DNA of 64,000 nucleotides from Sphingomonas sp. AR_OL41 (GCF_029911635.1 NZ_JARYTI010000007.1:1-64000); one strand, 5' to 3'; positions 50,558 through 60,151 are shown, numbered from the stretch's first letter. Notes: generated by a model not told the origin, from the sequence alone. Numbers and translations are program-made.

Positions 50558-52177
50558 ATGAGCCTTGCAACGATCGATGTCGCCGTCGTGATCGCCTATT
50601 TCATCGCGATCTTCGGGCTCGCGCAATATGTTTCGCGGGAAAAGGCCGGGCACGTCAAGGACACGTCGGATTATTTCCTCGCGTCCAAGTCGCTCCCATG
50701 GTGGGCGATCGGCGCGTCCCTGATCGCGGCGAACATTTCCGCGGAACAGATCGTCGGCATGTCGGGATCGGGCTACGCCATCGGCCTGGCGATCGCGTCC
50801 TATGAGTGGATGGCAGCGCTGACGCTGCTGATCGTCGGCAAGTTCTTCCTGCCGATCTTTCTCAAGAACCAGATCTACACGATGCCGCAGTTCCTCGAAC
50901 AGCGCTTCGGCCCGACGATCCGCACCGTGATGGCGGTCTTCTGGCTGCTGCTCTACGTCTTCGTGAATCTCACTTCGATCATCTGGCTCGGGTCGATCGC
51001 GGTGACGCAGGTCGCGGGGATCAACCAGGACCTCGCGCTCGTCCTGCTCGGCAGCTTCGCGCTGCTCTACCAGATTCGCGGCGGGCTAAAGGCGGTCGCG
51101 CTGACCGACATCGTGCAGGTTACCTTGCTCGTCCTTGGCGGCTTGGTGATCGCGTTCCTCACCTTGTCCAAGATCGGCGGCGCCGGCGGCGTGATCGGCG
51201 GCTTCGGCGAGCTGGTGCACCGCGTGCCCGACCATTTCCACATGATCCTGTCGCGCGACAATCCGCACTATAAGGACCTGCCTGGGATCAGCGTGCTGGT
51301 CGGCGGCATGTGGATCGCCAATCTCAGCTATTGGGGCTTCAACCAGTATATCATCCAGCGCGCGCTTGCCGCCAAGAGCCTCGCCGAGGCGCAGAAGGGC
51401 GTGGTGTTCGCCGGCTTCCTCAAGCTGCTGATGCCGGTGATCATCGTGTTGCCGGGTATTGCCGCGCTGGTGCTGGCGCCCAATCTCGCCAAGCCCGACC
51501 AGGCCTATCCGACGATGATGGCGCTGTTGCCGACCGGCCTGCTCGGCCTCGTCTTCGCCGCGCTGATCGCCGCGATCGTCGCCTCGACCGCCTCCAAGAT
51601 CAATTCGATCGCGACGATCTTCACGCTCGACATTTATGCCAAGTTCGCCAGCGTCAAGGCGCGCGGCGACGCCGGTGCGGACACGCCGGCGCATGAGCAG
51701 CAACTCGTGCGCGTCGGCCGCATCGCCGCGGTGGTCGCGATCATCCTGGCGATGGCAACCGCGCGGCCATTGCTCGGCAGCCTCGACCAGGCGTTTCAAT
51801 ATATCCAGGAATTCTCCGGCTTCGTGACGCCGGGCATCACCATCATCTTCCTGCTCGGCCTGTTCTGGCCGCGCGCGACGGAGGGCGGCGCACTGGTCGG
51901 GGCGATCGCGTCGGTCGTGCTGAGCTTCATCTTCTGGTTCCCGGCGAGCGCCGGGGGCTCGGCGATGCTCAACGCCATTCCGTTCATGAACCGGATGATG
52001 ATCGTCTTCTTCGTCGCGCTCGCCCTGGCCGTGATCGTCTCGCTGCTGCAGACGCCGCGCGCGGGCAGCAATCTCATCACGATGAAGGGGGTGAGCTTCC
52101 GCACCTCGATGGGGTTCAACATCGCCGCCGCGCTGATCGTCGCGATCCTGATTGCGCTCTATGCGACATGGTGGTGA
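50558..52177 (+). CDS. Sodium/solute symporter (SSS family), sugar type
   Basis: A 539-residue inner-membrane transporter with about 14 hydrophobic segments. DYFLASKSLPWWAIGASLIAA followed by NISAEQIVGMSGSGYA and ASTASKINSIATIFTLDIY match the galactose/glucose transporters of the vSGLT type. A GGGGAG site precedes the ATG. It heads the operon with the sugar-acid kinase and aldolase and is the probable entry for monosaccharide. Confidence 0.87.
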   Translation: MSLATIDVAVVIAYFIAIFGLAQYVSREKAGHVKDTSDYFLASKSLPWWAIGASLIAANISAEQIVGMSGSGYAIGLAIASYEWMAALTLLIVGKFFLPIFLKNQIYTMPQFLEQRFGPTIRTVMAVFWLLLYVFVNLTSIIWLGSIAVTQVAGINQDLALVLLGSFALLYQIRGGLKAVALTDIVQVTLLVLGGLVIAFLTLSKIGGAGGVIGGFGELVHRVPDHFHMILSRDNPHYKDLPGISVLVGGMWIANLSYWGFNQYIIQRALAAKSLAEAQKGVVFAGFLKLLMPVIIVLPGIAALVLAPNLAKPDQAYPTMMALLPTGLLGLVFAALIAAIVASTASKINSIATIFTLDIYAKFASVKARGDAGADTPAHEQQLVRVGRIAAVVAIILAMATARPLLGSLDQAFQYIQEFSGFVTPGITIIFLLGLFWPRATEGGALVGAIASVVLSFIFWFPASAGGSAMLNAIPFMNRMMIVFFVALALAVIVSLLQTPRAGSNLITMKGVSFRTSMGFNIAAALIVAILIALYATWW

Positions 52178-52184
52178 AGGCGCG

Positions 52185-53060
52185 GTGACGGCTTTCCCAG
52201 GCAGCTTCATCGCAGTCGATTGGGGCACGACCAATCGGCGCGTGTTTCGCATCGAGAATGGCACGGTTGTCGCAACCTCGCGCGACGGGCAGGGCGTCAC
52301 CAGCCTGGCGCCGGACACCTATCCTGCCGAAATCGCCGCGATCCGCGCTCGCTTCGGCGACCTGCCGATATTGCTGGCAGGGATGGTCGGCTCGACGATC
52401 GGTTGGCGCGAGGTGCCCTATGTCACCGCCCCGGCGGGCTTCGCGGCACTGGCTGAGGGGCTTGGCTGGATCGATGCGCGGACCGCGATCGTGCCGGGTG
52501 TGTCGCTGCTGACCGATAGCCACGCCGACGTCATGCGCGGCGAGGAAGTACAACTGCTCGGCGCGGTCGCCGCGGGCATGGCGCCCGCCGACAGCCTGTT
52601 GTGCCAGCCCGGCACGCACTGCAAATGGGTGCGCATGGCCGGCGGCGAGATCGCCGACTTCACCACGGCGATGACCGGCGAGCTGTTCGCGCTGCTCCGC
52701 GGCCACGGCCTGCTCGCAGCGCAATTGACCGCCGACGTGACCCCCGGAAGCGCCTTTCGCGAGGGCGTCGAGGCGGGCAAGGCGCGCGACCTCGCCGCAT
52801 CCTTGTTCGGCATCCGCGCCGCAAAACTGCTGGGACGACGCGATGACACGGACGCCGCCAGCTATGCCAGCGGCCTGTTGATCGGTAGCGATGTCGCGGC
52901 GCGGGCGGGCGCCAGCGGCGACGTCCACGTGCTGGCCGATCCTGCACTCGGGGAACTCTATGCCATCGCCATCGCGGCGAACGGCGGCGCCGCGCACATT
53001 GTCGACAGCCACGCCGCCTTCGTTGCCGGAATCATCACGCTGGGACAGCATATCACATGA
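52185..53060 (+). CDS. dgoK: 2-dehydro-3-deoxygalactonokinase
   Basis: A 291-residue sugar-acid kinase that phosphorylates 2-keto-3-deoxygalactonate at C6. AVDWGTTNRRVFRI is the phosphate-binding segment, followed by GMVGSTIGW and LCQPGTHCKWV as in DgoK. The start is most likely GTG at 52185 (GAAGG just upstream); an ATG at 52161 inside the symporter gene is the alternative. The stop overlaps the next ATG. Confidence 0.85.
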   Translation: MTAFPGSFIAVDWGTTNRRVFRIENGTVVATSRDGQGVTSLAPDTYPAEIAAIRARFGDLPILLAGMVGSTIGWREVPYVTAPAGFAALAEGLGWIDARTAIVPGVSLLTDSHADVMRGEEVQLLGAVAAGMAPADSLLCQPGTHCKWVRMAGGEIADFTTAMTGELFALLRGHGLLAAQLTADVTPGSAFREGVEAGKARDLAASLFGIRAAKLLGRRDDTDAASYASGLLIGSDVAARAGASGDVHVLADPALGELYAIAIAANGGAAHIVDSHAAFVAGIITLGQHIT

Positions 53061-53698
53061 CCGCCATTGCCGATTTCGATGCCGCCTTTGCCCGTTGTCC
53101 GCTGGTCGCGATCCTGCGCGGCGTGCGGCCCGACGAGGTCGAAGCGATTGCCGACGCGCTACTCGACGCCGGCTTCACGCTGATCGAGGTGCCGCTGAAC
53201 TCGCCCGATCCGCTCGACAGCATCGCGCGGCTGGCGCGGCGCTGCGACGGACGCGCCGTGGTCGGCGCGGGCACCGTGCTGCGCGTGGCCGATGTCGCGG
53301 CGGTCGAGCAGGTCGGCGGCACGATGATCATTTCGCCAAACGCCAATCTCGACGTGATCAGGGCGACAGCTGCAGCGGGTCTCGTCTCGCTGCCCGGCAT
53401 CGCGACGCCTAGCGAGGCATTCGCCGCGCTGGACGCCGGTGCGACCGCGTTGAAGCTCTTCCCGGCCGAGGGGGCCAGCCCGGCCGTGCTCAAGGCAATG
53501 CGCGCGGTATTGCCGCGCGACGCCCGGGTACTCCCGGTGGGCGGCATCGCCCCCGACAATATGGCACCCTGGCGCAAGGCGGGTGCCGCCGGATTCGGTC
53601 TGGGCTCGGCGCTCTACGCCGTTGGCATGTCCGCAGATGAGGTCGCGACGCGTGCACGCGCCTTCGTCGCCGCCTTGGCCGATGTCGCGACCGCGTAA
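53057..53698 (+). CDS. dgoA: 2-dehydro-3-deoxy-6-phosphogalactonate aldolase
   Basis: A 213-residue class I KDPG/KDPGal aldolase that cleaves its substrate to pyruvate and glyceraldehyde 3-phosphate. LVAILRGVRPDE opens the barrel, LIEVPLNSPDP carries the catalytic Glu, ATALKLFPAEGASP the Schiff-base Lys, and LPVGGIAPDNM the phosphate site. It overlaps the kinase by 4 bases and the halogenase-like gene by 17, so this is one operon. Confidence 0.9.
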   Translation: MTAIADFDAAFARCPLVAILRGVRPDEVEAIADALLDAGFTLIEVPLNSPDPLDSIARLARRCDGRAVVGAGTVLRVADVAAVEQVGGTMIISPNANLDVIRATAAAGLVSLPGIATPSEAFAALDAGATALKLFPAEGASPAVLKAMRAVLPRDARVLPVGGIAPDNMAPWRKAGAAGFGLGSALYAVGMSADEVATRARAFVAALADVATA

Positions 53699-55172
53699 AC
53701 GCGTCGTCGTCGTCGGCGGGGGTACCGCCGGCTGGATGGCGGCCAGCGCGCTGGCGAAATTGCTGCCGCACGCCTGTAGCGTCCAGCTGGTCGAATCCGC
53801 CGAGATCGGCATCGTCGGCGTCGGCGAGGCGACCCTGCCCCATCTGCGCGCCTTCATCGAGACGCTCGGCCTCGACGAGGCCGCGTTCATGGCCGCGACG
53901 CATGCGACCTTCAAGCTGGGCATCGACTTTCGCGATTTCGGCAAGATCGGCGACAGTTACCTCCATCCGTTCGGTGACTTCGGCCGTCCGCTGGGCGGCA
54001 TCCCGTTCTTCCAATATTGGTTGCGTATGCGCGGCGCGGGCGCTGGCGATCTGTTCGACTATTCGCCGTGCAACGTCATGGCGGCGGCGAACCGCTTCGC
54101 CCGCCCGTCGACCGATCCCGGATCGCCCTTCGCGCATATCAGCTATGCCTATCAGTTCGACGCGACGCGGTTCGGGCCTCATCTGCGCGGTCATGCCGAG
54201 ACGCTGGGCGCGACGCGCACCGAGGGGCGGATCGTCTCGGTCGAACGCGACCCGCTGAGCGGCGACGTGGCCGCACTGGTTCTTGCCGACGGCACCCGGA
54301 TCGAGGGCGACCTGTTCGTCGATTGCTCAGGGTTTCGCAGCCTGTTGCTCGGCGATACGCTAGGCGAACCATGGGACGACTGGTCGCACTGGTTGCCGTG
54401 CGATCGCGCCGTTGCTGTCCCTTGCGCATCCGCCAGCGCGACGATCGAACCCTATACCCGCGCGACCGCGATGCCGGCCGGCTGGCGCTGGCGCATCCCG
54501 CTGCGGCACCGCGTCGGCAATGGCTATGTCTATGCCAGCGCGCATCTGTCGGACGATGCCGCGACCGCCGCGCTGCTCGGCGCGATCGAGGGACCGGCAC
54601 TGGCCGACCCGCGCATTCTGCGCTTCCGTGCCGGGCGCCGCAGCCGGAGCTGGGTCGGCAACGTCGTCGCGGTCGGGCTGGCGTCGGGCTTTCTCGAGCC
54701 GCTCGAATCGACCAGCATCTATCTCGCCCAGGCGGCGATCATAGAACTGATCGCGCGGTTCCCGCTCGATCGGATCGAGCCGGCCGACCGCGCGGCGTTC
54801 AACGCCGCGGTCGATTACGAATATGACCGGATCCGCGATTTCCTGATCCTCCACTACCACGCGACGACGCGCGACGACTCACCCTTCTGGGATCACGTCC
54901 GCACCATGACGGTGCCCGATACGCTGCACGACAAGCTCGCGCTGTTTCGCGCCGCCGGTCGCGTCGCGCGTTACGATCGAGGGCTGTTTTTCGAGCCGAG
55001 CTGGATCGCGGTGATGGTCGGACAGGGCGTGCTTCCGGCCGGCTGGGACCAGCGCGTCGATGCGGTCGACGCGGCGGCTTTATCGGGTGCCATGGACCGG
55101 CTCCGCACCCGCATTGCCACAGACGTCGCCGCCATGCCCGATCATGCGGCGCTATTGGCGCGACATGGCTGA
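53682..55172 (+). CDS. Flavin-dependent tryptophan-halogenase-like protein 1
   Basis: A 496-residue flavin halogenase-fold protein. The flavin fold VVVVGGGTAGWMAASALAK, the GVGEATLPH loop, the catalytic lysine Lys78 in ATFKLGI, the halogenase box W268-R-W270-R-I-P and the FLEPLESTSIYL stretch are all present, so it could be active. In carbohydrate TonB-receptor loci of sphingomonads such proteins are common and their true substrate is not established. It overlaps the aldolase by 17 bp. Confidence 0.82.
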   Translation: MSRPRKRVVVVGGGTAGWMAASALAKLLPHACSVQLVESAEIGIVGVGEATLPHLRAFIETLGLDEAAFMAATHATFKLGIDFRDFGKIGDSYLHPFGDFGRPLGGIPFFQYWLRMRGAGAGDLFDYSPCNVMAAANRFARPSTDPGSPFAHISYAYQFDATRFGPHLRGHAETLGATRTEGRIVSVERDPLSGDVAALVLADGTRIEGDLFVDCSGFRSLLLGDTLGEPWDDWSHWLPCDRAVAVPCASASATIEPYTRATAMPAGWRWRIPLRHRVGNGYVYASAHLSDDAATAALLGAIEGPALADPRILRFRAGRRSRSWVGNVVAVGLASGFLEPLESTSIYLAQAAIIELIARFPLDRIEPADRAAFNAAVDYEYDRIRDFLILHYHATTRDDSPFWDHVRTMTVPDTLHDKLALFRAAGRVARYDRGLFFEPSWIAVMVGQGVLPAGWDQRVDAVDAAALSGAMDRLRTRIATDVAAMPDHAALLARHG

Positions 55173-56595
55173 GCCGGATCGCGCGATCCGTTCGGTCGCT
55201 GTGCTCGGTGGCGGTATCGTCGCCCTGTCGGCGGCGCTGGCGTTTCGTCACGCCCTGCCCGGGATCGCCGTCACGGTGATCGAGACCCCTTCCGATCCCG
55301 CTGCGCTGGCCGACCGGATGACAACGGCCTGGCCCAGCATCGCGCGTTTCCATGACAGTATCGGATTGACCGAGCGCTCGGTGATCGCGGCCGGCGCGGC
55401 GACACCCTTGCTCGGCACTCGGTTCATCGATCCGGCCTCGGGAAGGCCGCCGGCATTCGTCGTCCACGGCCAGTATGGCGTCCCGATCGGATCGGTACCT
55501 TTCCACCAGCTGTGGGCGCGCGGCTGGCGCGCCGGGACGGCGCATCCCTACCCCGCATACGCAACCGCGGCCGTGCTTGCCGCTGCCGGCAAGTTCGTCC
55601 ACCCCGAGGACGACCCGCGCTCACCGCTTTCAACCTATGACTATGGCCTGCGGATCGATCCGCAGCGATATCGCGCGCTGCTCGCGGCGCGCGCCGATGC
55701 GGTTGGGATTGTACGTTCGCCCGGCGTTTTCGCGGGGGTCACCCGACGCGCCGATGGCCGCGTCACGACACTGGCGCTGGCGGATGGACGGCGGATCGCA
55801 GCTGACCTGTTTATCGATGGCGCAGGTCCCGACGCGCCCTTGCTATCGCAGCTCGGCGTGCAACTGATCGGCTGGACCACCAGCTTGCCCGACGCCGTCA
55901 AGCTCGCAAGCGGACCGGCGACGACACACACGTCGTGCGATACGATCACGGCGACCCCAGATGGCTGGGCCTGGGCGATCGGGCTGGGCGATCGCGAAAT
56001 GCGCGGCCTCGCATTCCATGCTGACAAAGGGCTCGACGTCGGGCCCCGGCTCGCCGACGCTGAGCAGGAGGTGGTGCAGTTACGGCCCGGCTGGCGCGAT
56101 CCGTGGTGCGAGAATGTGCTGGCGATCGGCGACGCGGCAATGTCGGCCGCGCCCGTGCCCGGCTTCCATCTGCATCTGGTCCATCTGGCCATCGCGCGCG
56201 CGCTCGATCTCCTTCCCGGCCGCGACTGCGCGGTACGCGAGGTCGGCGAATATCGCCGTCGGGCGTCGCTGCAAGCCGAGCGGCTGGGTGATTTTCTCTG
56301 CCTGTTTCAATCTTCCCTGCAGCCGGACACCCTTACCGAAGGCCTTGCGGACGCGATCGACCATTTCGTTCGTCGCGGTCGGTTCGTGCCAGGCGATGAA
56401 GATGCGTTCGGCAAGGAGATGTGGATAGCCGCGCTGATTGGCCGGGGATTCGTGCCGCACGGAGACGCGTTGGCGGAGGCGGTCGATTCCGAGCAGGCAA
56501 ATACGTTGCTGGAGGACCTTTCGCGAGGACTGGCGTCCGTCCCGGGCCAGTTGCCGGATCTTACCAGCTATCTTCAAAACTGGTCCCGGCAATAG
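55165..56595 (+). CDS. Tryptophan-halogenase-like protein 2, degenerate
   Basis: A 476-residue relative of the preceding protein. The N-terminal flavin fold (VAVLGGGIVALSAALAF) is recognisable but lacks GWMAA; the halogenase box reads WAWAIGL instead of WxWxIP; no FKLGI lysine is found. It is therefore unlikely to halogenate and may be a partner or regulator of its neighbour. The ATG at 55165 overlaps the upstream gene by 8 bp; its product is probably made as a pair with protein 1. Confidence 0.75.
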   Translation: MAEPDRAIRSVAVLGGGIVALSAALAFRHALPGIAVTVIETPSDPAALADRMTTAWPSIARFHDSIGLTERSVIAAGAATPLLGTRFIDPASGRPPAFVVHGQYGVPIGSVPFHQLWARGWRAGTAHPYPAYATAAVLAAAGKFVHPEDDPRSPLSTYDYGLRIDPQRYRALLAARADAVGIVRSPGVFAGVTRRADGRVTTLALADGRRIAADLFIDGAGPDAPLLSQLGVQLIGWTTSLPDAVKLASGPATTHTSCDTITATPDGWAWAIGLGDREMRGLAFHADKGLDVGPRLADAEQEVVQLRPGWRDPWCENVLAIGDAAMSAAPVPGFHLHLVHLAIARALDLLPGRDCAVREVGEYRRRASLQAERLGDFLCLFQSSLQPDTLTEGLADAIDHFVRRGRFVPGDEDAFGKEMWIAALIGRGFVPHGDALAEAVDSEQANTLLEDLSRGLASVPGQLPDLTSYLQNWSRQ

Positions 56596-56611
56596 GAGGA
56601 TCGACGGCGGT

Positions 56612-56627
56612 GACGCCTGACGGCGTC
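56612..56627 (+). terminator. Short hairpin behind the sugar operon
   Basis: GACGCC-TGAC-GGCGTC, a 6-bp stem 17 bp behind the second halogenase-like gene. Flanking GT/AC bases may extend it. Weak terminator candidate. Confidence 0.35.
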
Positions 56628-56999
56628 GCTCACGCCTCATCGCCTGGGCGTCCCCGGAAATCGCACGAGATGCTCGACACGTGGCTGCACGATCCGACGC
56701 CTCGCTCACTCGATTGACAACTCTCCTCCTGGCTTGGCAAATCGTGCATTCCTCGGCCTTCTGCGTCGACCTATGATATGCAATTAGGTTTAGCGTCTTT
56801 CGACATGTTCCAGCTGATCTTCGCTCCAAGATTCGCTATACCAATGATGTTTTGCGTACAAAATGGAAAGCCTGACGGAGGCTCATTGGCTGCTGAGCTG
56901 CGATGGAAAATGAATTGAACGACACCGGCGCCATACATGCGGATATGACGCTGCGAATGCTCGCCCGCGGCCAACAAATGGTTCGCGCCGGTCCCGGGC
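56628..56999. other. AT-richer intergenic stretch, no gene
   Basis: Nothing codes convincingly here. The composition changes to AT-rich around 56720-56900, like an old promoter region of the decayed genes downstream, and short frames lack motifs. Confidence 0.4.
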
Positions 57000-57348
57000 G
57001 GGCTGGCCAGTGGCGAGCACGCGGCGGCGAACTGGGACGAGGACGCGCTGACCATGTCGGTCGAAGCGGCGCGCGCTGCTTTCGGCGCCGGACGGCGGGC
57101 GGACCGAGCTGTGCATCGCGGTCGATCTGCGCAAGGCGCGACCGGCATCGGAAGGCGCGTTGACGCAGGGCAACGGCGCGGCCGCGATGCTGGTCGGCAC
57201 AGGTGAGGTGATCGCGCGGGTGATCGCGACGCACGGCGTCACGGTCGACTTCGCCGATCATTTTCGCGGCATTGGCGCCGATTTCGATTGCGGCGAGCCG
57301 ACCCTGAACGTGGCGGCGGTGGCGATCGTCGGGCTGGCGGGCGCCTGA
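57000..57348 (+). pseudogene. Remnant of an HMG-CoA-synthase-like (thiolase-fold) gene
   Basis: Two fragments in different frames: AANWDEDALTMSVEAARAAF (starting near 57024), then GGRTELCIAVDLRKARPAS and LTQGNGAAAMLVGTGEVIAR with VTVDFADHFRGIGADFD (57090-57290). These pieces match the first and middle parts of HMG-CoA-synthase family proteins with the cysteine-bearing core missing between them. The tail (GEPTLNVAAVAIVGLAGA) may belong to another gene. The whole is broken by at least one frameshift and a deletion. It abuts the CoA-transferase by a TGATG overlap. Confidence 0.7.
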
Positions 57349-58553
57349 TGTATCAGCTGCTATCCGGCCTCATTGTGATCGAGGCTTCCTCGTTCGTCGC
57401 CTCACCCACCGCAGGGCTATATCTCGCGCAGATGGGCGCCGAGGTGATCCGCATCGATCAGACCGGCGGCGGGCCCGACTTCCGCCGCTGGCCGCGCGGA
57501 CCGAGCGGCTTCAGCCTTTATTGGGAAAATCTCAACCGGGCCAAGAAGTCGGTGGCGCTCGACCTGTCGCGGCCCGAGGGGCGCGCGCTGATGCAGCGGC
57601 TGGCGGTGTCGAGCGGGCAGTTCATCACCAACTTTCCCGCCGACGGGTTTCTGGCGCATGACACGCTTGCCGCGCAGCGCCCCGATCTCGTCACGGTACG
57701 GATCATGGGGCAGGCCAATGGCGGGCCCGCGCTCGACTATACCGTTAACGCCGCGGTCGGCATTCCCGGCATGACCGGCCCGGCCGAACTGGGCGACGAA
57801 CCCGTCAATCATGTCTTGCCGGCCTGGGATCTGCTGACGGGATCATACGCCGCCTTCGCGATGCTTGCCGCCATCCGGCATCGCGACGCGACCGGGCTGG
57901 GCCAGGAGGTCCGCATCCCGCTCGCCGATGTCGCGATCGGCACGGTCGCCAATCTCGGCATGCTCGCGGAGACCGTTTTGGATGGGCAGGACCGCGCGCG
58001 GCTCGGCAACACCGTTTATGGCGCGTTCGGGCGCGACTTCACCACACGCGATGGCGCGCGGCTGATGCTGATGGCGATCACGCCGCGCCAGTGGAGCGGC
58101 ATGGTCGAGGTGCTCGGAATCGCGGCGGAAGTCGCGGCGATTGAGCAGGCACGCGGCGTGTCGTTCGCACGCGACGAGGGTGTGCGCTTCGCGCAACGCG
58201 ACGCGCTGTTCCCGCTGGTCGAGGCGCGGGTCGCCGCATGGGACCGGGCGGCGCTGGAGGCGGCGCTGACCGCAAGGGGCGGCTGTTTCGGTTTTTATGG
58301 CAGCATGACCGCGGCGGCGAGCGATCCCGTACTGGTGACCGAGAATCCGATATTCGGGCGGACCGACAATCCAAGCGGCCTCGATTATGCCGCGCCGGGG
58401 CCGTTCGCTACCTTGCCATCGGCGGTGCGCGGGGCGCCGGTGCGGGCGCCGCGGCTGGGCGAGCATAGCGGTGACGTGCTCTCGCGCCTGCTCGGGATGG
58501 GCGATGGCGAGATCGACGCGCTGGCATCGGAGGGCGTGATCGCGCTCGGGTGA
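57348..58553 (+). CDS. Class III CoA-transferase (CaiB/BaiF)
   Basis: A 401-residue CoA-transferase. It moves CoA from one acyl-CoA to a free acid by way of an Asp-anhydride. The family start (LLSGLIVIEASSFVASPTAG), AEVIRIDQTGGGPDFRRW, the NRAKKSVALDL stretch and the catalytic Asp in LPAWDLLTGSYAAFAML (about residue 163) are intact. It is the only whole gene in a decayed neighbourhood, so its pathway partners have been lost here. The start at 57348 overlaps the remnant's stop. Confidence 0.85.
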   Translation: MYQLLSGLIVIEASSFVASPTAGLYLAQMGAEVIRIDQTGGGPDFRRWPRGPSGFSLYWENLNRAKKSVALDLSRPEGRALMQRLAVSSGQFITNFPADGFLAHDTLAAQRPDLVTVRIMGQANGGPALDYTVNAAVGIPGMTGPAELGDEPVNHVLPAWDLLTGSYAAFAMLAAIRHRDATGLGQEVRIPLADVAIGTVANLGMLAETVLDGQDRARLGNTVYGAFGRDFTTRDGARLMLMAITPRQWSGMVEVLGIAAEVAAIEQARGVSFARDEGVRFAQRDALFPLVEARVAAWDRAALEAALTARGGCFGFYGSMTAAASDPVLVTENPIFGRTDNPSGLDYAAPGPFATLPSAVRGAPVRAPRLGEHSGDVLSRLLGMGDGEIDALASEGVIALG

Positions 58554-58761
58554 CCGTCGAATCCGGTCGATTGCGTGATCTTCGCCACCGGCTTCGACTT
58601 CGGCAATGCCTGTGGCGCCTCCGCGCAACAACAAGCCATCCGATTTACGCGCGCGGCGGCAACTCCCTGGCGGAGGAATATATGGTGGCGGGCCGATCGC
58701 CTTCCATACCCTGATCCGTGACTGGCGGGCTGACGGCCTCAAGGGATTGACGATCGACTGA
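58554..58761 (+). pseudogene. Remnant of a Baeyer-Villiger/flavin monooxygenase C-terminal part
   Basis: NPVDCVIFATGFDF at 58560-58601 is the ATGFD region of flavin-containing and Baeyer-Villiger monooxygenases. RGGNSLAEEY (58652-58681, another frame) and GGPIAFHTLIRDWRADGLKG (58687-58746, a third frame) follow, ending in TGA at 58759-58761. Large parts are missing, so the gene is dead. It lies right behind the CoA-transferase. Confidence 0.65.
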
Positions 58762-58804
58762 CCGCCGCAGAGCCAACGCCTACGCTCCGGAACGCAGTGC
58801 CTCA

Positions 58805-60079
58805 TTACGGCGTCGCCGCGAGGACAGCGTCGAGGCGTGCAAAGCCGGCCGCCCAACGCGCCGGATCGACCGGACGATCCAGTCGCGCCAGCAGGTCCGA
58901 CGCCGTCAGCGCCGGATCGTCGGGATCGAGCAGGTTGTTGGCGACGTGAAAGGCGAACCAGATCCGTGCCGCTGCCAGGTCGGGGCGACGCGCTGTGCCC
59001 GCGGCGACATCGGCCAGGAAGGTCGCGAGATCGGCATAGGCGTTCAGCCAGGCGCCGGTTCGGAAGCGCGATTGGCGCAGCATCGGCGTGCCGAAGAAGC
59101 CGGCAAGCGCATAGACCTTTGAATCGCCGATCAGCATGCCATCGGCGGCGCGCGCCAACGCCATTGTCGCGCTCTCGCCATCCGAGCTGGCGCCCGCGAG
59201 CAACCGCATTTGCGGATGCGCCGCGATCTCGGCTTCGAGCGCGCTGTTGTCGATATGCTGTTCGTTGAGCGGGTGGTTGGTGACCGCGACGCTAAAGCGA
59301 TCGCCGATCCGCTCGGCCAGTTCGGCAATCAGCCGATGGTTCGGCGTCGCGCCGACGCGGTGCATCGGAAAGAAGTTTTCCTCATGCTCATATTCGAGCG
59401 GCAGCGCGAGCAGCGGCCGATCAGCCGGAAGCGATGCCCATGAACGCCGCGGCGTGATTGCGTCGACGCCGCCCGTCAGCGTTTCCCATAGCGGTGCGAT
59501 CAGCCGATCGAGCACGTCGCGCTGATCGCCGTCCAGCGGCGGCAGCAGGCCGTGATCGAACGGCTCCTCCTGCAGGACGATCCAGTCCGCCGGTATCGCA
59601 AGCGGCGGCGCCCCGCCCTCCATGATGTGGCGCACGACCCCGGGAAAGGCGTGGGCCGTTTCGCAATCGGCCGATCGGCACAGCACGTAATCGGGCGCCA
59701 GCGTGCGAACGAAGTCGATGATCCCAGCGCGATCGCGTGGTTCGGTCCGCATCGTCGGGTGGCCGTCACCATCGACGATATGCCATTTCACCTCGGTGAG
59801 GACTGCCATCGAATCGAGCTCTCGCGGCCCGATGCCGGTGCCGCGCCACGGGATTGGCGCAAGGACATGAACCTCATGCTCGCCCGCCAGGCAACGGATC
59901 AGCGGTGCGACGATATGGTCGAACCACCAGGGGGTGATCACCGGCAGGTAGAAGAGTATTCTCAAGCGGTGTCCCAACGTCGATGATTGACCACGGTCCC
60001 GGCATTGCGCCCCGACAACGGCGGCGCGGGCCTGCGCCTTCACCCCGATCGGTCGCGGGATTTGCCGATGTTCTGACAT
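58805..60079 (-). CDS. Glycosyltransferase-like protein of unknown role
   Basis: A 424-residue protein that I cannot assign firmly. After about 35 residues of variable sequence it begins LRILFYLPVITPWWFDHIV, followed by HEVHVLAPIPWRG, as in the Rossmann-type start of GT-B glycosyltransferases; the C-terminal half has RAADGMLIGDSKVYALAGF and FGTPMLRQSRF, similar to the donor-binding domain. It has no signal peptide or membrane segment. The ATG at 60079 is used; a later start near LRILF is possible. It stands alone. Confidence 0.5.
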   Translation of the reverse strand: MSEHRQIPRPIGVKAQARAAVVGAQCRDRGQSSTLGHRLRILFYLPVITPWWFDHIVAPLIRCLAGEHEVHVLAPIPWRGTGIGPRELDSMAVLTEVKWHIVDGDGHPTMRTEPRDRAGIIDFVRTLAPDYVLCRSADCETAHAFPGVVRHIMEGGAPPLAIPADWIVLQEEPFDHGLLPPLDGDQRDVLDRLIAPLWETLTGGVDAITPRRSWASLPADRPLLALPLEYEHEENFFPMHRVGATPNHRLIAELAERIGDRFSVAVTNHPLNEQHIDNSALEAEIAAHPQMRLLAGASSDGESATMALARAADGMLIGDSKVYALAGFFGTPMLRQSRFRTGAWLNAYADLATFLADVAAGTARRPDLAAARIWFAFHVANNLLDPDDPALTASDLLARLDRPVDPARWAAGFARLDAVLAATP

Positions 60080-60151
60080 TATAGCGCGCCGCCACGGTCC
60101 ACGACCGATCAATGCCGCATTGCCTGGCGGCAAAGCGACTGTCGCAAGAAC

